Positions 37,026-45,949 of a stretch of DNA of 64,000 bases are shown in pieces. The stretch covers positions 1,744,501-1,808,500 of the forward strand of contig NZ_CP047895.1 of the NCBI RefSeq assembly GCF_009913435.1. The letters run 5' to 3'. Origin of the DNA: Sphingomonas changnyeongensis (GTDB lineage Bacteria > Pseudomonadota > Alphaproteobacteria > Sphingomonadales > Sphingomonadaceae). Made by a program: the position numbers and the translations under genes. The notes beneath the pieces were generated by a model. It was not told where the DNA came from and did not search any database. It saw only the letters and a list, made by a program, of their open reading frames with translations. Every line of letters starts with the position of its first letter. The first letter of the stretch is position 1.

Positions 37026-38519
37026 ATGCGCGAGATTTCCCATGTCATCGTCGGCGATGCCGGCGTTTCGCCCCGCACGGGCGAGGTGTTCGACCCCAAT
37101 AGCGGCCAGGTGCAGGCGCGGGTGGCGCTGGGCGACCGGGCGCTGCTCGACCGCGCGGTGGCGGCGGCCGAAGCCGCCCAGCCGGCCTGGGCGGCGACCA
37201 ACCCGCAGCGCCGCGCCCGCGTGATGTTCCGGTTCAAGGAACTGGTCGAAGCGAACATGGACGAGCTCGCCCGGCTGCTGTCGTCCGAACATGGCAAGGT
37301 GATCGCCGACGCCAAGGGCGACATCCAGCGCGGGCTTGAGGTGATCGAGTTCTGCTGCGGCATCCCCCATGCGCTGAAGGGCGAATACAGCCAGGGCGCC
37401 GGCCCCGGCATCGATGTCTATTCGATGCGCCTGCCGCTTGGCATCGGTGCGGGGATCACGCCGTTCAACTTCCCGGCGATGATCCCGATGTGGATGTTCG
37501 GCCCGGCAATCGCCTGCGGCAATGCCTTCATCCTGAAGCCGTCGGAGCGCGATCCCTCGGTCCCCGTTCGCCTCGCCGAACTGATGCGCGAGGCCGGGCT
37601 GCCCGAAGGCGTGCTGCAGGTCGTGCACGGCGACAAGGAAATGGTCGATGCGATCCTCGACCATCCGGCGATTGCCGCGGTCAGCTTTGTCGGCTCGTCC
37701 GACATCGCCCATTATGTCTATCGGCGCGGTGTCGATGCCGGCAAGCGCGTGCAGGCGATGGGCGGGGCCAAGAATCACGGCATCGTCATGCCCGATGCCG
37801 ACATGGATCAGGTGGTGAAGGACCTGACCGGCGCTGCCTATGGCTCGGCCGGCGAACGCTGCATGGCGCTGCCGGTGGTCGTTCCGGTCGGCGAGGCGAC
37901 GGCCGACAGGCTGCGCGAGGCGCTGCTGCCGGCGATCGCGGCGCTGCGCATCGGCGTGTCGACCGATGCCGACGCGCATTACGGGCCGGTGGTCAACGCC
38001 GCCCACAAGGCGCGGGTCGAACAATGGATCCAGACCGGCGTCGATGAAGGCGCGGAACTGGTCGTCGACGGGCGCGGCTTTACCCTTCAGGGGCATGAGC
38101 AGGGCTTTTTCATCGGCCCGAGCCTGTTCGATCATGTCACGCCGGAGATGCAGAGCTACAAGGAGGAGATCTTCGGCCCGGTGCTGCAGATCGTCCGCGC
38201 GCCCGATTTCGAAACCGCGCTGCGCCTGCCGAGCGCGCATCAATATGGCAATGGCGTCGCGATCTTCACAAGGAACGGCCATGCCGCGCGCGAGTTCGCC
38301 GCCCGCGTCAATGTCGGCATGGTCGGCATCAACGTGCCGATCCCGGTGCCGGTCGCCTATCACAGCTTTGGCGGCTGGAAGCGTTCGGCGTTCGGCGACA
38401 CCAACCAGCACGGCATGGAAGGCGTCCGGTTCTGGACGCGGATCAAGACCGTGACCCAGCGTTGGCCCGACGGCTCGCCCGACGGCGGCAACGCGTTCGT
38501 CATTCCGACCATGGGCTGA
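37026..38519 (+). CDS. mmsA: Methylmalonate-semialdehyde dehydrogenase (CoA-acylating)
   Basis: A 497-residue enzyme converting methylmalonate semialdehyde, NAD+ and CoA to propionyl-CoA and CO2, the last step of valine catabolism here. The nucleophile is Cys279 in GSAGERCMALPVV. MRLPLGIGAGITPFNFPAM and WMFGPAIACGNAFILKPSE are typical of MmsA. Unlike hydrolytic aldehyde dehydrogenases it lacks the general-base Glu at AMGGAKNHG, which is the hallmark of CoA-acylating members. AGGAGAGTTG lies upstream of the ATG at 37026. It heads a five-gene plus-strand operon and lies 4 bp before the next gene. Confidence 0.95.
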   Translation: MREISHVIVGDAGVSPRTGEVFDPNSGQVQARVALGDRALLDRAVAAAEAAQPAWAATNPQRRARVMFRFKELVEANMDELARLLSSEHGKVIADAKGDIQRGLEVIEFCCGIPHALKGEYSQGAGPGIDVYSMRLPLGIGAGITPFNFPAMIPMWMFGPAIACGNAFILKPSERDPSVPVRLAELMREAGLPEGVLQVVHGDKEMVDAILDHPAIAAVSFVGSSDIAHYVYRRGVDAGKRVQAMGGAKNHGIVMPDADMDQVVKDLTGAAYGSAGERCMALPVVVPVGEATADRLREALLPAIAALRIGVSTDADAHYGPVVNAAHKARVEQWIQTGVDEGAELVVDGRGFTLQGHEQGFFIGPSLFDHVTPEMQSYKEEIFGPVLQIVRAPDFETALRLPSAHQYGNGVAIFTRNGHAAREFAARVNVGMVGINVPIPVPVAYHSFGGWKRSAFGDTNQHGMEGVRFWTRIKTVTQRWPDGSPDGGNAFVIPTMG

Positions 38520-38523
38520 ACCG

Positions 38524-39669
38524 ATGACCAACCAGTTCGACCTGACCGACGACCAGCGCGAGATCCAGGAGCTTGCGCGCCGTTTCACCGCCGAGCGCAT
38601 CACCCCGCATGCGGCCGAGTGGGACGAAAAACACATCTTCCCGCGCGACACGATCCGCGCGGCGGCCGAGCTTGGCTTTGGCGCCATCTATGTGTCCGAG
38701 GCCTCGGGCGGCATCGGCCTGGGGCGGCTCGAGGCGGCGCTGATCATGGAGGCGATGGCCTATGGCTGCCCGTCGACCAGCGCGTTCATCTCGATCCACA
38801 ACATGGCCGCATGGATGATCGACCGGTTCGGGTCGGACGCGGTGAAGGCCCGCTATCTGCCCAGGCTGGTCGGCATGGACTGGATCGCGAGCTATTGCCT
38901 GACCGAGCCGTCCTCCGGCTCGGACGCGGCGGCGCTCAAGACCCGCGCGGTGCGCGACGGCGATGATTTCATCGTCTCGGGCACCAAGCAGTTCATTTCG
39001 GGCGGCGGCGAGAATGAGCTGTATCTGGTCATGGTCCGCACCGGGGCCGAGGGGCCCAAGGGGATCAGCTGCCTGGCGATCGAAAAGGACATGCCCGGCG
39101 TGTCGTTCGGGGCCAATGAGCGCAAGCTCGGCTGGCATTCGCAGCCGACCGCGCAGGTGATCCTCGACAATGTCCGCGTGCCGGCGGCCAATCTGGTCGG
39201 CGGCGAGGGCGAGGGCTTCCGCATCGCGATGATGGGGCTGGATGGCGGGCGGCTGAACATCGGTGCCTGTTCGCTGGGCGGCGCGCAGCGCGGGCTGGAC
39301 GAAGCGGTTGCCTATGTGAAGGACCGCCAGCAATTCGGCCAGCCGATCGCCGAGTTCCAGAACACCCAGTTCATGCTGGCCGACATGGCGACCGAGCTGG
39401 AGGCGGCGCGGGCGCTGCTCTATCTCGCCGCCGCCAAGGTGACCGCCGATGCGCCCGACAAGACGCGCTTTGCCGCCATGGCGAAACGGCTGGCGACCGA
39501 TACCGGCTCGGCAGTCGTCGACCGGGCGCTGCAGCTGCATGGCGGTTACGGCTATCTGATGGATTATCCGATCGAGCGTTTCTGGCGCGACCTGCGCGTC
39601 CATTCGATCCTTGAGGGGACGAACCAGGTGATGCGGATGATCGTCGGCCGGGATCTGCTGCGCCAATGA
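38524..39669 (+). CDS. Acyl-CoA dehydrogenase, isobutyryl-CoA type
   Basis: A 381-residue FAD enzyme. The catalytic Glu364 lies in SILEGTNQVMRM at the C-terminus, as in short/branched-chain family members and unlike isovaleryl-CoA dehydrogenase. CLTEPSSGSDAAALKT, FISGGGENELYLVMVRT and the helix SLGGAQRGLDEAVAYVKDR are standard. Its place between mmsA and the hydroxyisobutyryl-CoA hydrolase gene indicates oxidation of isobutyryl-CoA to methacrylyl-CoA. It starts 4 bp after the mmsA stop, and its TGA overlaps the next ATG (ATGA), so the genes are coupled. Confidence 0.9.
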   Translation: MTNQFDLTDDQREIQELARRFTAERITPHAAEWDEKHIFPRDTIRAAAELGFGAIYVSEASGGIGLGRLEAALIMEAMAYGCPSTSAFISIHNMAAWMIDRFGSDAVKARYLPRLVGMDWIASYCLTEPSSGSDAAALKTRAVRDGDDFIVSGTKQFISGGGENELYLVMVRTGAEGPKGISCLAIEKDMPGVSFGANERKLGWHSQPTAQVILDNVRVPAANLVGGEGEGFRIAMMGLDGGRLNIGACSLGGAQRGLDEAVAYVKDRQQFGQPIAEFQNTQFMLADMATELEAARALLYLAAAKVTADAPDKTRFAAMAKRLATDTGSAVVDRALQLHGGYGYLMDYPIERFWRDLRVHSILEGTNQVMRMIVGRDLLRQ

Positions 39670-40728
39670 GCGGGCGGACAGCGAAGCGGCGGGCATCATC
39701 GCCGCGACCGACGGGGGCGTGGGCCGCATCCGGCTCGACCGGCCGGCGGCCATCCATGCGCTGACCCGGCCGATGTGCACGGCGGTGCTGGCGGCGCTCG
39801 ACGGCTGGAACCGCGACGATGCGGTGCGCGCGATCCTGATCGATCATGCCGCCGGGCGCGGCTTCTGCGCGGGCGGCGACATCCGCATGCTGGCGGAATC
39901 GGGTGCGGGCGACGGCGTTGCCGCGCGCGCATTCTTCCACACCGAATACCGGATGAACCACCGGCTGTTCACCTATGGCAAGCCGCTGGTCGCGTTCATG
40001 GACGGCATCACCATGGGCGGGGGCGTCGGCCTCGCCATGCCGTGCCGGTTCCGCATCGCGACCGAAAACACCCGCTTTGCCATGCCCGAGACCGGGATCG
40101 GCCTGTTCCCCGATGTCGGCGGCGGCTGGTATCTGTCGCGGCTGCCGGGGCGGGTGGGGCAGTTCCTGGCCTTGACCGGGGCGCGGCTCGACGGGGCGGA
40201 ATGCCTGCTGCTCGGCCTTGCCACCCATTACATCCCGTCCGCCGCGCTTGATGAGGTAAAGGCGCGCATCGCCGCCGATCCGGGCGCGCTGGAGGCGATC
40301 CTCGAGGCTTATGACAGCGATCCGCCGCCGGCGCGGATCGAGGACAATCTGCCGCTGATCGACCGGCTGTTCGCGTCCGACCGGCTGGAGGACATCTTCG
40401 CCGATCTGGCGGCCGATCCCTCCGACTGGGCGGCGCGCGAGCTTAAGACCCTCGCCACCAAATCGCCGCAGACGATGAAGGTCGCGCTGCGCCAGCTGGC
40501 GGAGGGGCGGACATGGCCGATTTCGCCGCCGAAATGGCGCAGGAATATGCGATCGCCGCGCGCGTCGTGCAGATGCCCGATTTCCTCGAGGGCGTGCGCG
40601 CCGTCATCATCGACAAGGACAATGCCCCCCGCTGGACGGCGGCGCGGCCCGAAGACGTGCCCGACACGCTGATCGACGGCATTTTCGCGCCGCTGCCCGC
40701 CGACCAGGCGTGGACGCCGGCTGACTGA
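39666..40728 (+). CDS. 3-hydroxyisobutyryl-CoA hydrolase (two one-base frameshifts)
   Basis: Restored length is 354 residues, the normal size of HIBCH-type crotonase-family hydrolases, longer than simple enoyl-CoA hydratases. Signatures are [13 protein letters not shown] (oxyanion loop), [19 protein letters not shown] and the HIBCH-specific [17 protein letters not shown]. The N-terminal break is at G run 39672-39674: one added G connects the overlapping ATG at 39666 to [20 protein letters not shown]. The second is at 40504-40507, giving [18 protein letters not shown] and the true end WTPAD. The enzyme releases free 3-hydroxyisobutyrate, needed because MmsB acts on the free acid. Confidence 0.85.
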
Positions 40729-40750
40729 TCTCCTGCTGCGAAGGACCCGA

Positions 40751-41526
40751 ATGATGAGCCATGAGACCATCCTGATCGAACGCCATGACGCGGTGACCTT
40801 GGTCCGGCTGAACCGGCCGCAGGCGCTCAATGCGCTCAACAGCCAGGTGCTGGCCGATCTGATTCAGGCGTTCGCCGCCTATGACGCCGATCCGGCGCAG
40901 CGCTGCCTGGTGCTGACCGGCAGCGAAAAGGCCTTTGCCGCCGGGGCCGACATCAAGGAAATGTCGTCACAGGGCTTTGCCGACATGTACGGCTCCAACT
41001 TCTTCGCCGGGTGGGAACGGGTGACCGCCACCCGCAAGCCGTGGATCGCCGCCGTTGCCGGCTATGCGCTGGGCGGCGGCTGCGAAGTGGCGATGATGGC
41101 CGATTTCATCATCGCCGCCGACACCGCGAAGTTCGGCCAGCCCGAGATCAAGCTCGGCGTGTCGCCGGGCATGGGCGGGTCTCAGCGCCTGACCCGCGCG
41201 ATCGGCAAGGCCAAGGCGATGGAAATGTGCCTGACCGGGCGGATGATGGACGCGGCCGAGGCCGAACGGGCCGGGCTGGTCGCCCGCATCGTCGCCGCCG
41301 ATGCGCTGATCGACGAGGCGCTCAAGACCGCCGCCGTCATCGCCGGCATGCCGCCGCTGGCCGCCATCGCCAACAAGGAAATGGTCAACGCCGCGTTCGA
41401 GACCCAGCTGGCGCAGGGATATTGTTCGAGCGCCGGTTGTTTCACGGCCTGTTCGGGACTGAAGACCAGAAGGAAGGCATGGCCGCGTTCGTCGAAAAGC
41501 GGCCCGGCGTCTGGACCGGGCGCTGA
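40751..41526 (+). CDS. Enoyl-CoA hydratase (one-base frameshift near the C-terminus)
   Basis: Restored length is 258 residues, the standard crotonase size. Both catalytic glutamates are in place: one in [17 protein letters not shown] and one in [34 protein letters not shown] is the CoA/oxyanion loop. The frame is lost at GGG 41416-41418; one more G restores [20 protein letters not shown] and the usual family end FVEKRPGVW. In this operon it most likely hydrates methacrylyl-CoA to 3-hydroxyisobutyryl-CoA, although family members also serve fatty-acid oxidation. Two adjacent ATGs (40751, 40754) could start it. It lies 22 bp after the hydrolase gene. Confidence 0.88.
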
Positions 41527-41568
41527 TCGCCCCAACCGGCTGACTTACTGCGGAAAAAGGATCGCTTC

Positions 41569-42444
41569 ATGGCGCGCATCGGGTTCATCGGGCTTGGCAA
41601 TATGGGCGGCGGCATGGCCGCCAATCTGGCGCGCGGCGGGCATGACGTCCGCGCCTTTGATCTGTCGGCCGATGCGCTGGCGCGGGCCGAGGCGGCGGGT
41701 TGCCTTGCCGCGGCCACCGCAGCCGAGGCCGCTTCGGGTGCCGAAGCGGTGGTGACGATGCTGCCGGCGGGCGCGCATGTCGCGCAGGTCTATGAAGAGG
41801 CGGTGTTTGCCGCCGCGCCGGCGGGCGCGCTGCTGATCGACTGTTCGACCATCGATGTCGCCACCGCGCGGCGCGTCGCCGAAGCGGCGGTGGCGCGCGG
41901 GCTGGCGGCGGTCGACGCGCCGGTGTCGGGCGGGATCGCGGCGGCGGCGGGCGGGACGCTCACCTTCATGGTCGGCGGCCCGGCCGAGGCGTTCCGCCGC
42001 GCCGAGCCGATCCTGGCGCTGATGGGCAAGGCGGTGATCCATGCCGGGCCGGCGGGCGCGGGTCAGGCGGCCAAGATCTGCAACAACATGCTGCTCGGCG
42101 CGTCGATGGTCGCGACCGCCGAAACCTTCCTGCTGGCGCGCAAGCTCGGCCTTGATCCGCAGACCTTTTACGACATCGCGTCCAAGGCGTCGGGCCAGTG
42201 CTGGTCGATGACCAGCTATTGCCCGCTGCCCGGCGTTGGGCCGGACAGCCCGGCCGACCGCGACTATCAGGGCGGTTTCGCCGCGGCGCTGATGCTCAAG
42301 GATCTGAAGCTGGCGGTGAAGGCCGCCGCCGATGCCGATGCCAGCGTGCCGATGGGCGCGGAGGCGATGGCGCTCTATCAGGCCTTTGCCAATCAGGGGC
42401 AGGGCGGGCTCGATTTCTCCGGCATCATCAAGATGCTCGACTGA
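41569..42444 (+). CDS. mmsB: 3-hydroxyisobutyrate dehydrogenase
   Basis: A 291-residue NAD-dependent beta-hydroxyacid dehydrogenase oxidising 3-hydroxyisobutyrate to methylmalonate semialdehyde. The Rossmann start is [20 protein letters not shown]. The substrate motif is [20 protein letters not shown], and the catalytic Lys is in [38 protein letters not shown] is a stretch typical of the 3-hydroxyisobutyrate subgroup. It closes the valine operon; its product is the substrate of MmsA encoded by the first gene. The palindromic repeat array begins at the first base after its TGA. Confidence 0.95.
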   Translation: MARIGFIGLGNMGGGMAANLARGGHDVRAFDLSADALARAEAAGCLAAATAAEAASGAEAVVTMLPAGAHVAQVYEEAVFAAAPAGALLIDCSTIDVATARRVAEAAVARGLAAVDAPVSGGIAAAAGGTLTFMVGGPAEAFRRAEPILALMGKAVIHAGPAGAGQAAKICNNMLLGASMVATAETFLLARKLGLDPQTFYDIASKASGQCWSMTSYCPLPGVGPDSPADRDYQGGFAAALMLKDLKLAVKAAADADASVPMGAEAMALYQAFANQGQGGLDFSGIIKMLD

Positions 42445-42657
42445 GCCGCCGGGTGATTCCACCCGGCTTGAAAATGCGCGGTCCTGCGGGTCGCATTTTC
42501 CGGGTCGCCGGGTGATTTCACCCAGCTTGAAAATGCGCGGTGTTGCGGGTCGCATTTTCCGGGTCGCCGGGTGATTTCACCCAGCTTGAAAATGCGCGGT
42601 CCTGCGGGTCGCATTTTCCGGGCCACCGGGTGATTCCACCCGGCTTGAAAATGCTCT
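42445..42657. repeat. Tandem array of four palindromic repeat units, 59-bp period
   Basis: Three full units begin GCATTTTCCGGG at 42493, 42552 and 42611, exactly 59 bp apart; a first unit lacking its left arm starts right after the mmsB stop. Each unit has outer arms GCATTTTC/GAAAATGC and an inner hairpin CCGGGTG-ATTC/T-CACCC(G/A)G, with near-identical 15-base linkers (GCGGTCCTGCGGGTC). The last unit ends in CTCTAG like the copy at 5398. It fills the whole gap between mmsB and proS. It is not a CRISPR: spacers are not unique and the repeats are fully symmetric. Confidence 0.92.
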
Positions 42658-42668
42658 AGGGGCGGGCC

Positions 42669-44204
42669 ATGTCGATCAAGCACGCCCTTTCCGTCACGCG
42701 CGCGGCCGATTTCGCCGCCTGGTATCAGACCGTCATCGCCGAGGCCGACATGGCCGAGGATTCGGGCGTGCGCGGGTGCATGGTCATCCGCCCCTGGGGC
42801 TATGGCATCTGGGAACGTATCCAGCGGCTGCTCGATGACCGGATCAAGGCGACGGGCCACGAGAATTGCTATTTCCCGCTGTTCATCCCGCTGTCCTATT
42901 TCGAAAAGGAAGCGGAGCATGTCGACGGCTTTGCCAAGGAAATGGCGGTCGTCACCCATCACCGGCTGGTCCAGAAGGATGGCCGGCTGGTGCCCGATCC
43001 CGAAGCGAAGCTCGAAGAGCCGCTGGTCGTTCGCCCGACGTCGGAAACGGTGATCGGCGCGGCGATGTCGCGCTGGGTGCAGAGCTGGCGCGACCTGCCT
43101 GTGCTGATCAATCAATGGGCCAATGTCGTCCGCTGGGAAATGCGCACCCGCATGTTCCTGCGCACCGCCGAGTTCCTGTGGCAGGAGGGCCATACCGCCC
43201 ACGCCACGGTCGACGAGGCGCGCGAAGAGACGATGAAGATGCTGGAGGTCTATCGCAGCTTTGCCGAGGATTGCCTGGCGATGCCGGTGGTCGCGGGCGA
43301 GAAGCCCGAAAATGAACGCTTCCCCGGCGCCGTCTCGACCTATTCGATCGAGGCGATGATGCAGGACGGCAAGGCGCTTCAGGCCGGCACCTCGCATTTC
43401 CTCGGCACCACATTCTCGTCGGCGCAGGACATCCGGTTCCAGAACTCCGAAGGCCAGTTCGAGCTGGCGCAGACGACCAGCTGGGGTGTCTCCACCCGCA
43501 TGATCGGCGGGCTGATCATGGTGCATGGCGATGATGACGGGCTGCGCGTGCCGCCGATGGTCGCGCCCTGGCAGATCGTGATCGTGCCGATGCTGCGCGA
43601 CCAGCCCGAGGACGCGGCGGTGGTCGATTATTGCAAGACGCTCCAGGCCGAACTGGCGAAGCTGACCGCGCTTGGCGAGCCGGTGCGCGCTCTGCTCGAC
43701 CTCAAGGCGGTCAAGGCGCAGACCAAGCGCTGGGGCTGGGTGAAGAAGGGCGCGCCGATCGTGATCGAGGTTGGCGGGCGCGATGTCGCCGGCGGCAATG
43801 TCTCGGTCATCCGCCGCGACCGGCTGTACCGCGAGGATGGCAAGCTTGATTCGCAGATCCTGCCGCGCAGCGATTTCGTCGCGGGGGCGGCGGCGATGCT
43901 CGAGGCGATCCAGCAGGCGCTCCATCAGGATGCGCGCGCGCGCCTCGACGCCAGTATTCGCCGCGACATCACCGATTTCGACGCGCTGGCGGCGATGTTT
44001 GCGGACTCGGTCAGGTTCCCCGGCTGGGCCGAGGTGAACTGGGCGCGGCCGACCGGTGCCGAACTGGACGCGGTGGTCGAGCGGCTGAAGGCGCTGAAGC
44101 TCACCTTCCGCAACGTCGCCAGCGATGCCGCGCCGGCGGACGGGGCGTGCATCTTCACCGGCAGGCCGGCGGTCGAACGGATCCTGGTCGCGCGCGCCTA
44201 TTGA
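42669..44204 (+). CDS. proS: Prolyl-tRNA synthetase, archaeal/eukaryotic-like type
   Basis: A 511-residue class II synthetase that charges tRNA-Pro in the cytoplasm. Class II motifs are visible: GCMVIRPWGYGIWERIQ (motif 1 region), VVRWEMRTRMFLRTAEFLWQ-type motif 2 with ATP/proline contacts (LWQEGHTAH), GTSHFLGTTF and GVSTRMIGGLIMVHGDD (motif 3). It lacks the editing insertion of E. coli ProRS, and its similarity to eukaryotic/archaeal enzymes, including the terminal Tyr (LVARAY), marks it as the third ProRS type. The start codon at 42669 follows the repeat array with only 11 bases between, and no strong ribosome site is visible. Confidence 0.93.
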   Translation: MSIKHALSVTRAADFAAWYQTVIAEADMAEDSGVRGCMVIRPWGYGIWERIQRLLDDRIKATGHENCYFPLFIPLSYFEKEAEHVDGFAKEMAVVTHHRLVQKDGRLVPDPEAKLEEPLVVRPTSETVIGAAMSRWVQSWRDLPVLINQWANVVRWEMRTRMFLRTAEFLWQEGHTAHATVDEAREETMKMLEVYRSFAEDCLAMPVVAGEKPENERFPGAVSTYSIEAMMQDGKALQAGTSHFLGTTFSSAQDIRFQNSEGQFELAQTTSWGVSTRMIGGLIMVHGDDDGLRVPPMVAPWQIVIVPMLRDQPEDAAVVDYCKTLQAELAKLTALGEPVRALLDLKAVKAQTKRWGWVKKGAPIVIEVGGRDVAGGNVSVIRRDRLYREDGKLDSQILPRSDFVAGAAAMLEAIQQALHQDARARLDASIRRDITDFDALAAMFADSVRFPGWAEVNWARPTGAELDAVVERLKALKLTFRNVASDAAPADGACIFTGRPAVERILVARAY

Positions 44205-44216
44205 TCCGGGCCGGAC

Positions 44217-44262
44217 AGAGCGTTTTCAAGCCGGGTGGACCTGACCCGGCGGTGCGGAAAAC
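44217..44262. repeat. Dispersed palindromic repeat, variant form
   Basis: AGAGCGTTTTC and GGAAAAC form outer arms around CCGGGT...ACCCGG. It is related to the 42445 array but begins with the AGAGCG edge. It lies between the convergent ends of proS and glpD and is followed by the hairpin at 44281. Confidence 0.7.
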
Positions 44263-44280
44263 AGGTTAAAACAAAAGCCT

Positions 44281-44320
44281 GGAGCGGCCGATCCGATGAA
44301 GCCGGATCGAACGCCGCTCC
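44281..44320. terminator. Hairpin between convergent proS and glpD
   Basis: A 40-base inverted repeat: GGAGCGG...CCGCTCC outer arms and ATCCG/CGGAT inner arms around ATGAAGC. It ends five bases before the glpD stop codon. No T tract; candidate bidirectional terminator. Confidence 0.45.
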
Positions 44321-44324
44321 CGCC

Positions 44325-45791
44325 TCAGCCCGTCCGGCCGCTGGTCATGCCGGCCAGATGGGCCGCCAGTCGTTCGGGATCGACCGCGCCGGTCAGGCCG
44401 ATCTTGGTGCGCCGCCAGAGAATGTCCTCGGGCGTCAGCGCCCATTCGCGGGTGACCAGCCAATCGACTTCGCGCGCGGTCAGCCCGGCGCCGAAATCCT
44501 CGCCCAGTCCGGCCTCGGTCTCGACCCCGGCCAGCATCTCGTCCAGCAGCCCGCCATAGGCGCGCGCCATGCGCAGGCTGCGCGCCTCGCCCAGAAACGG
44601 CCATTGCCGCCGCACCCGTGCAAGGAACGCCGCGAAATCGCCGATCTCGCCGCCCGGCAGCGGCCGGTCGAGCGTCATCGGCCGGACGGTCAGCCCGAGC
44701 GGCGCGGCAAGCCGTTCGACCGCGACCTCGCCCAGATGCCGGGCGGTGGTGATCTTGCCGCCGAACACCGACAGCAGGGGCGGGCCGCTGTCGTCCAGTT
44801 CGAGCACATAGTCGCGCGTCACCTGCCGCGCCTCGCTTGCCCCGTCGTCATAGAGCGAACGGATGCCGGCATAGGTGGCGATGATGTCGCCACGGCTCAG
44901 CTGGCGCGGGAAATAACGGTTGACCGCGGCGAGCAGATAATCGGTCTCCGCCGCGCTGATCTGCGCATCGCGCGGATCCTCGACGGCGACATCGGTCGTG
45001 CCGACCAGCGTCGTGCCGTTTTCATAGGGAATGGCAAACACGATGCGCCGGTCCGGCTGCTGCAGGATATAGGCGTGGTCGCCGTCAAACAGGCCCGGCA
45101 CGATGATGTGGCTGCCGCGGATCAGCCGCGCCCCGGCGCGGGCATTGACGCCCAGCCGTCCGCCCGCTTCCGCCACCCATGGCCCGGCGGCATTGACGAT
45201 GGCGCGGGCGGTGATTTCCCGCCCGCCCGCCAGATAGGCGCGCCACAGCCCGTTCTGCCGCCTGGCCGACAGCAGCTCGGTCCGGGTCAGGATCTCCGCG
45301 CCATGCCGTGCGGCATCGACGGCGTTGAGCACGACCAGCCGCGCATCATCGACCCAGGCATCCGAATAGGAAAAGCCCGGCAGCGACCGCGCGAGCGGGG
45401 CGAGCAGCGGAGATCCGCGCTTCAGCCCGCGCGAGCGCGGCAGCGACATGCGGCCGCCCAGATGATCGTAGAGGAACAGCCCGGCGCGCACCATCCACCA
45501 GGGGCGGAGCGCATGATCATGCGGCAGCACGAACTGCATCGGATAGATGATGTGCGGGGCCATGCGCACCAGCCGTTCGCGCTCGATCAGCGCCTCGCGC
45601 ACCAGCTTGAACTCGAAAAACTCCAGATAGCGCAGCCCGCCATGGATGAGCTTGGTCGAGGCCGAGGACGTCGCGCCCGCCAGGTCGCCCTTGTCGACCA
45701 GGATGACGCCGAGCCCGTTGAGCGCCGCTTCGCGCGCGATCGCCGTGCCGTTGATCCCGCCGCCGATGATGAGAAGATCGCAGTCGGTCAC
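44325..45791 (-). CDS. glpD: Glycerol-3-phosphate dehydrogenase, FAD-dependent
   Basis: A 488-residue membrane-associated flavoprotein that oxidises glycerol-3-phosphate to dihydroxyacetone phosphate and passes electrons to quinone. The FAD fold starts at residue 4 (CDLLIIGGGINGTAIAREAA); SSASTKLIHGGLRYLEFFEF is the GlpD signature. GTTLVGTTDVAVEDP and VFGGKITTARHLGEVAVE are the C-terminal FAD/substrate elements. The start is a GTG at 45791, with AGAAGGG nine bases upstream; upstream frame sequence is antisense to rnr. No glpK or glpF is next to it. It is divergent from rnr with 158 bp between. Confidence 0.94.
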   Translation of the reverse strand: MTDCDLLIIGGGINGTAIAREAALNGLGVILVDKGDLAGATSSASTKLIHGGLRYLEFFEFKLVREALIERERLVRMAPHIIYPMQFVLPHDHALRPWWMVRAGLFLYDHLGGRMSLPRSRGLKRGSPLLAPLARSLPGFSYSDAWVDDARLVVLNAVDAARHGAEILTRTELLSARRQNGLWRAYLAGGREITARAIVNAAGPWVAEAGGRLGVNARAGARLIRGSHIIVPGLFDGDHAYILQQPDRRIVFAIPYENGTTLVGTTDVAVEDPRDAQISAAETDYLLAAVNRYFPRQLSRGDIIATYAGIRSLYDDGASEARQVTRDYVLELDDSGPPLLSVFGGKITTARHLGEVAVERLAAPLGLTVRPMTLDRPLPGGEIGDFAAFLARVRRQWPFLGEARSLRMARAYGGLLDEMLAGVETEAGLGEDFGAGLTAREVDWLVTREWALTPEDILWRRTKIGLTGAVDPERLAAHLAGMTSGRTG

Positions 45792-45949
45792 GTTCGCCCT
45801 TCTGACAACGCTATCTTGTGGCACGCCCCATAGCGCGGCCGCGCTGCATCCGTCGATAGGCGGTGCGCCGGATCCGCGAAAGCCGGATCGATTGGCTGCA
45901 CCCGCCCGGCGGGGCTGGCATCGCACCGGGGCGGGGTCTAGACCGGGCC

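Noticed and set aside
42445..42657. CRISPR array
   Set aside because: Only four units, each internally symmetric, with near-identical linkers instead of unique spacers, and no cas gene nearby.
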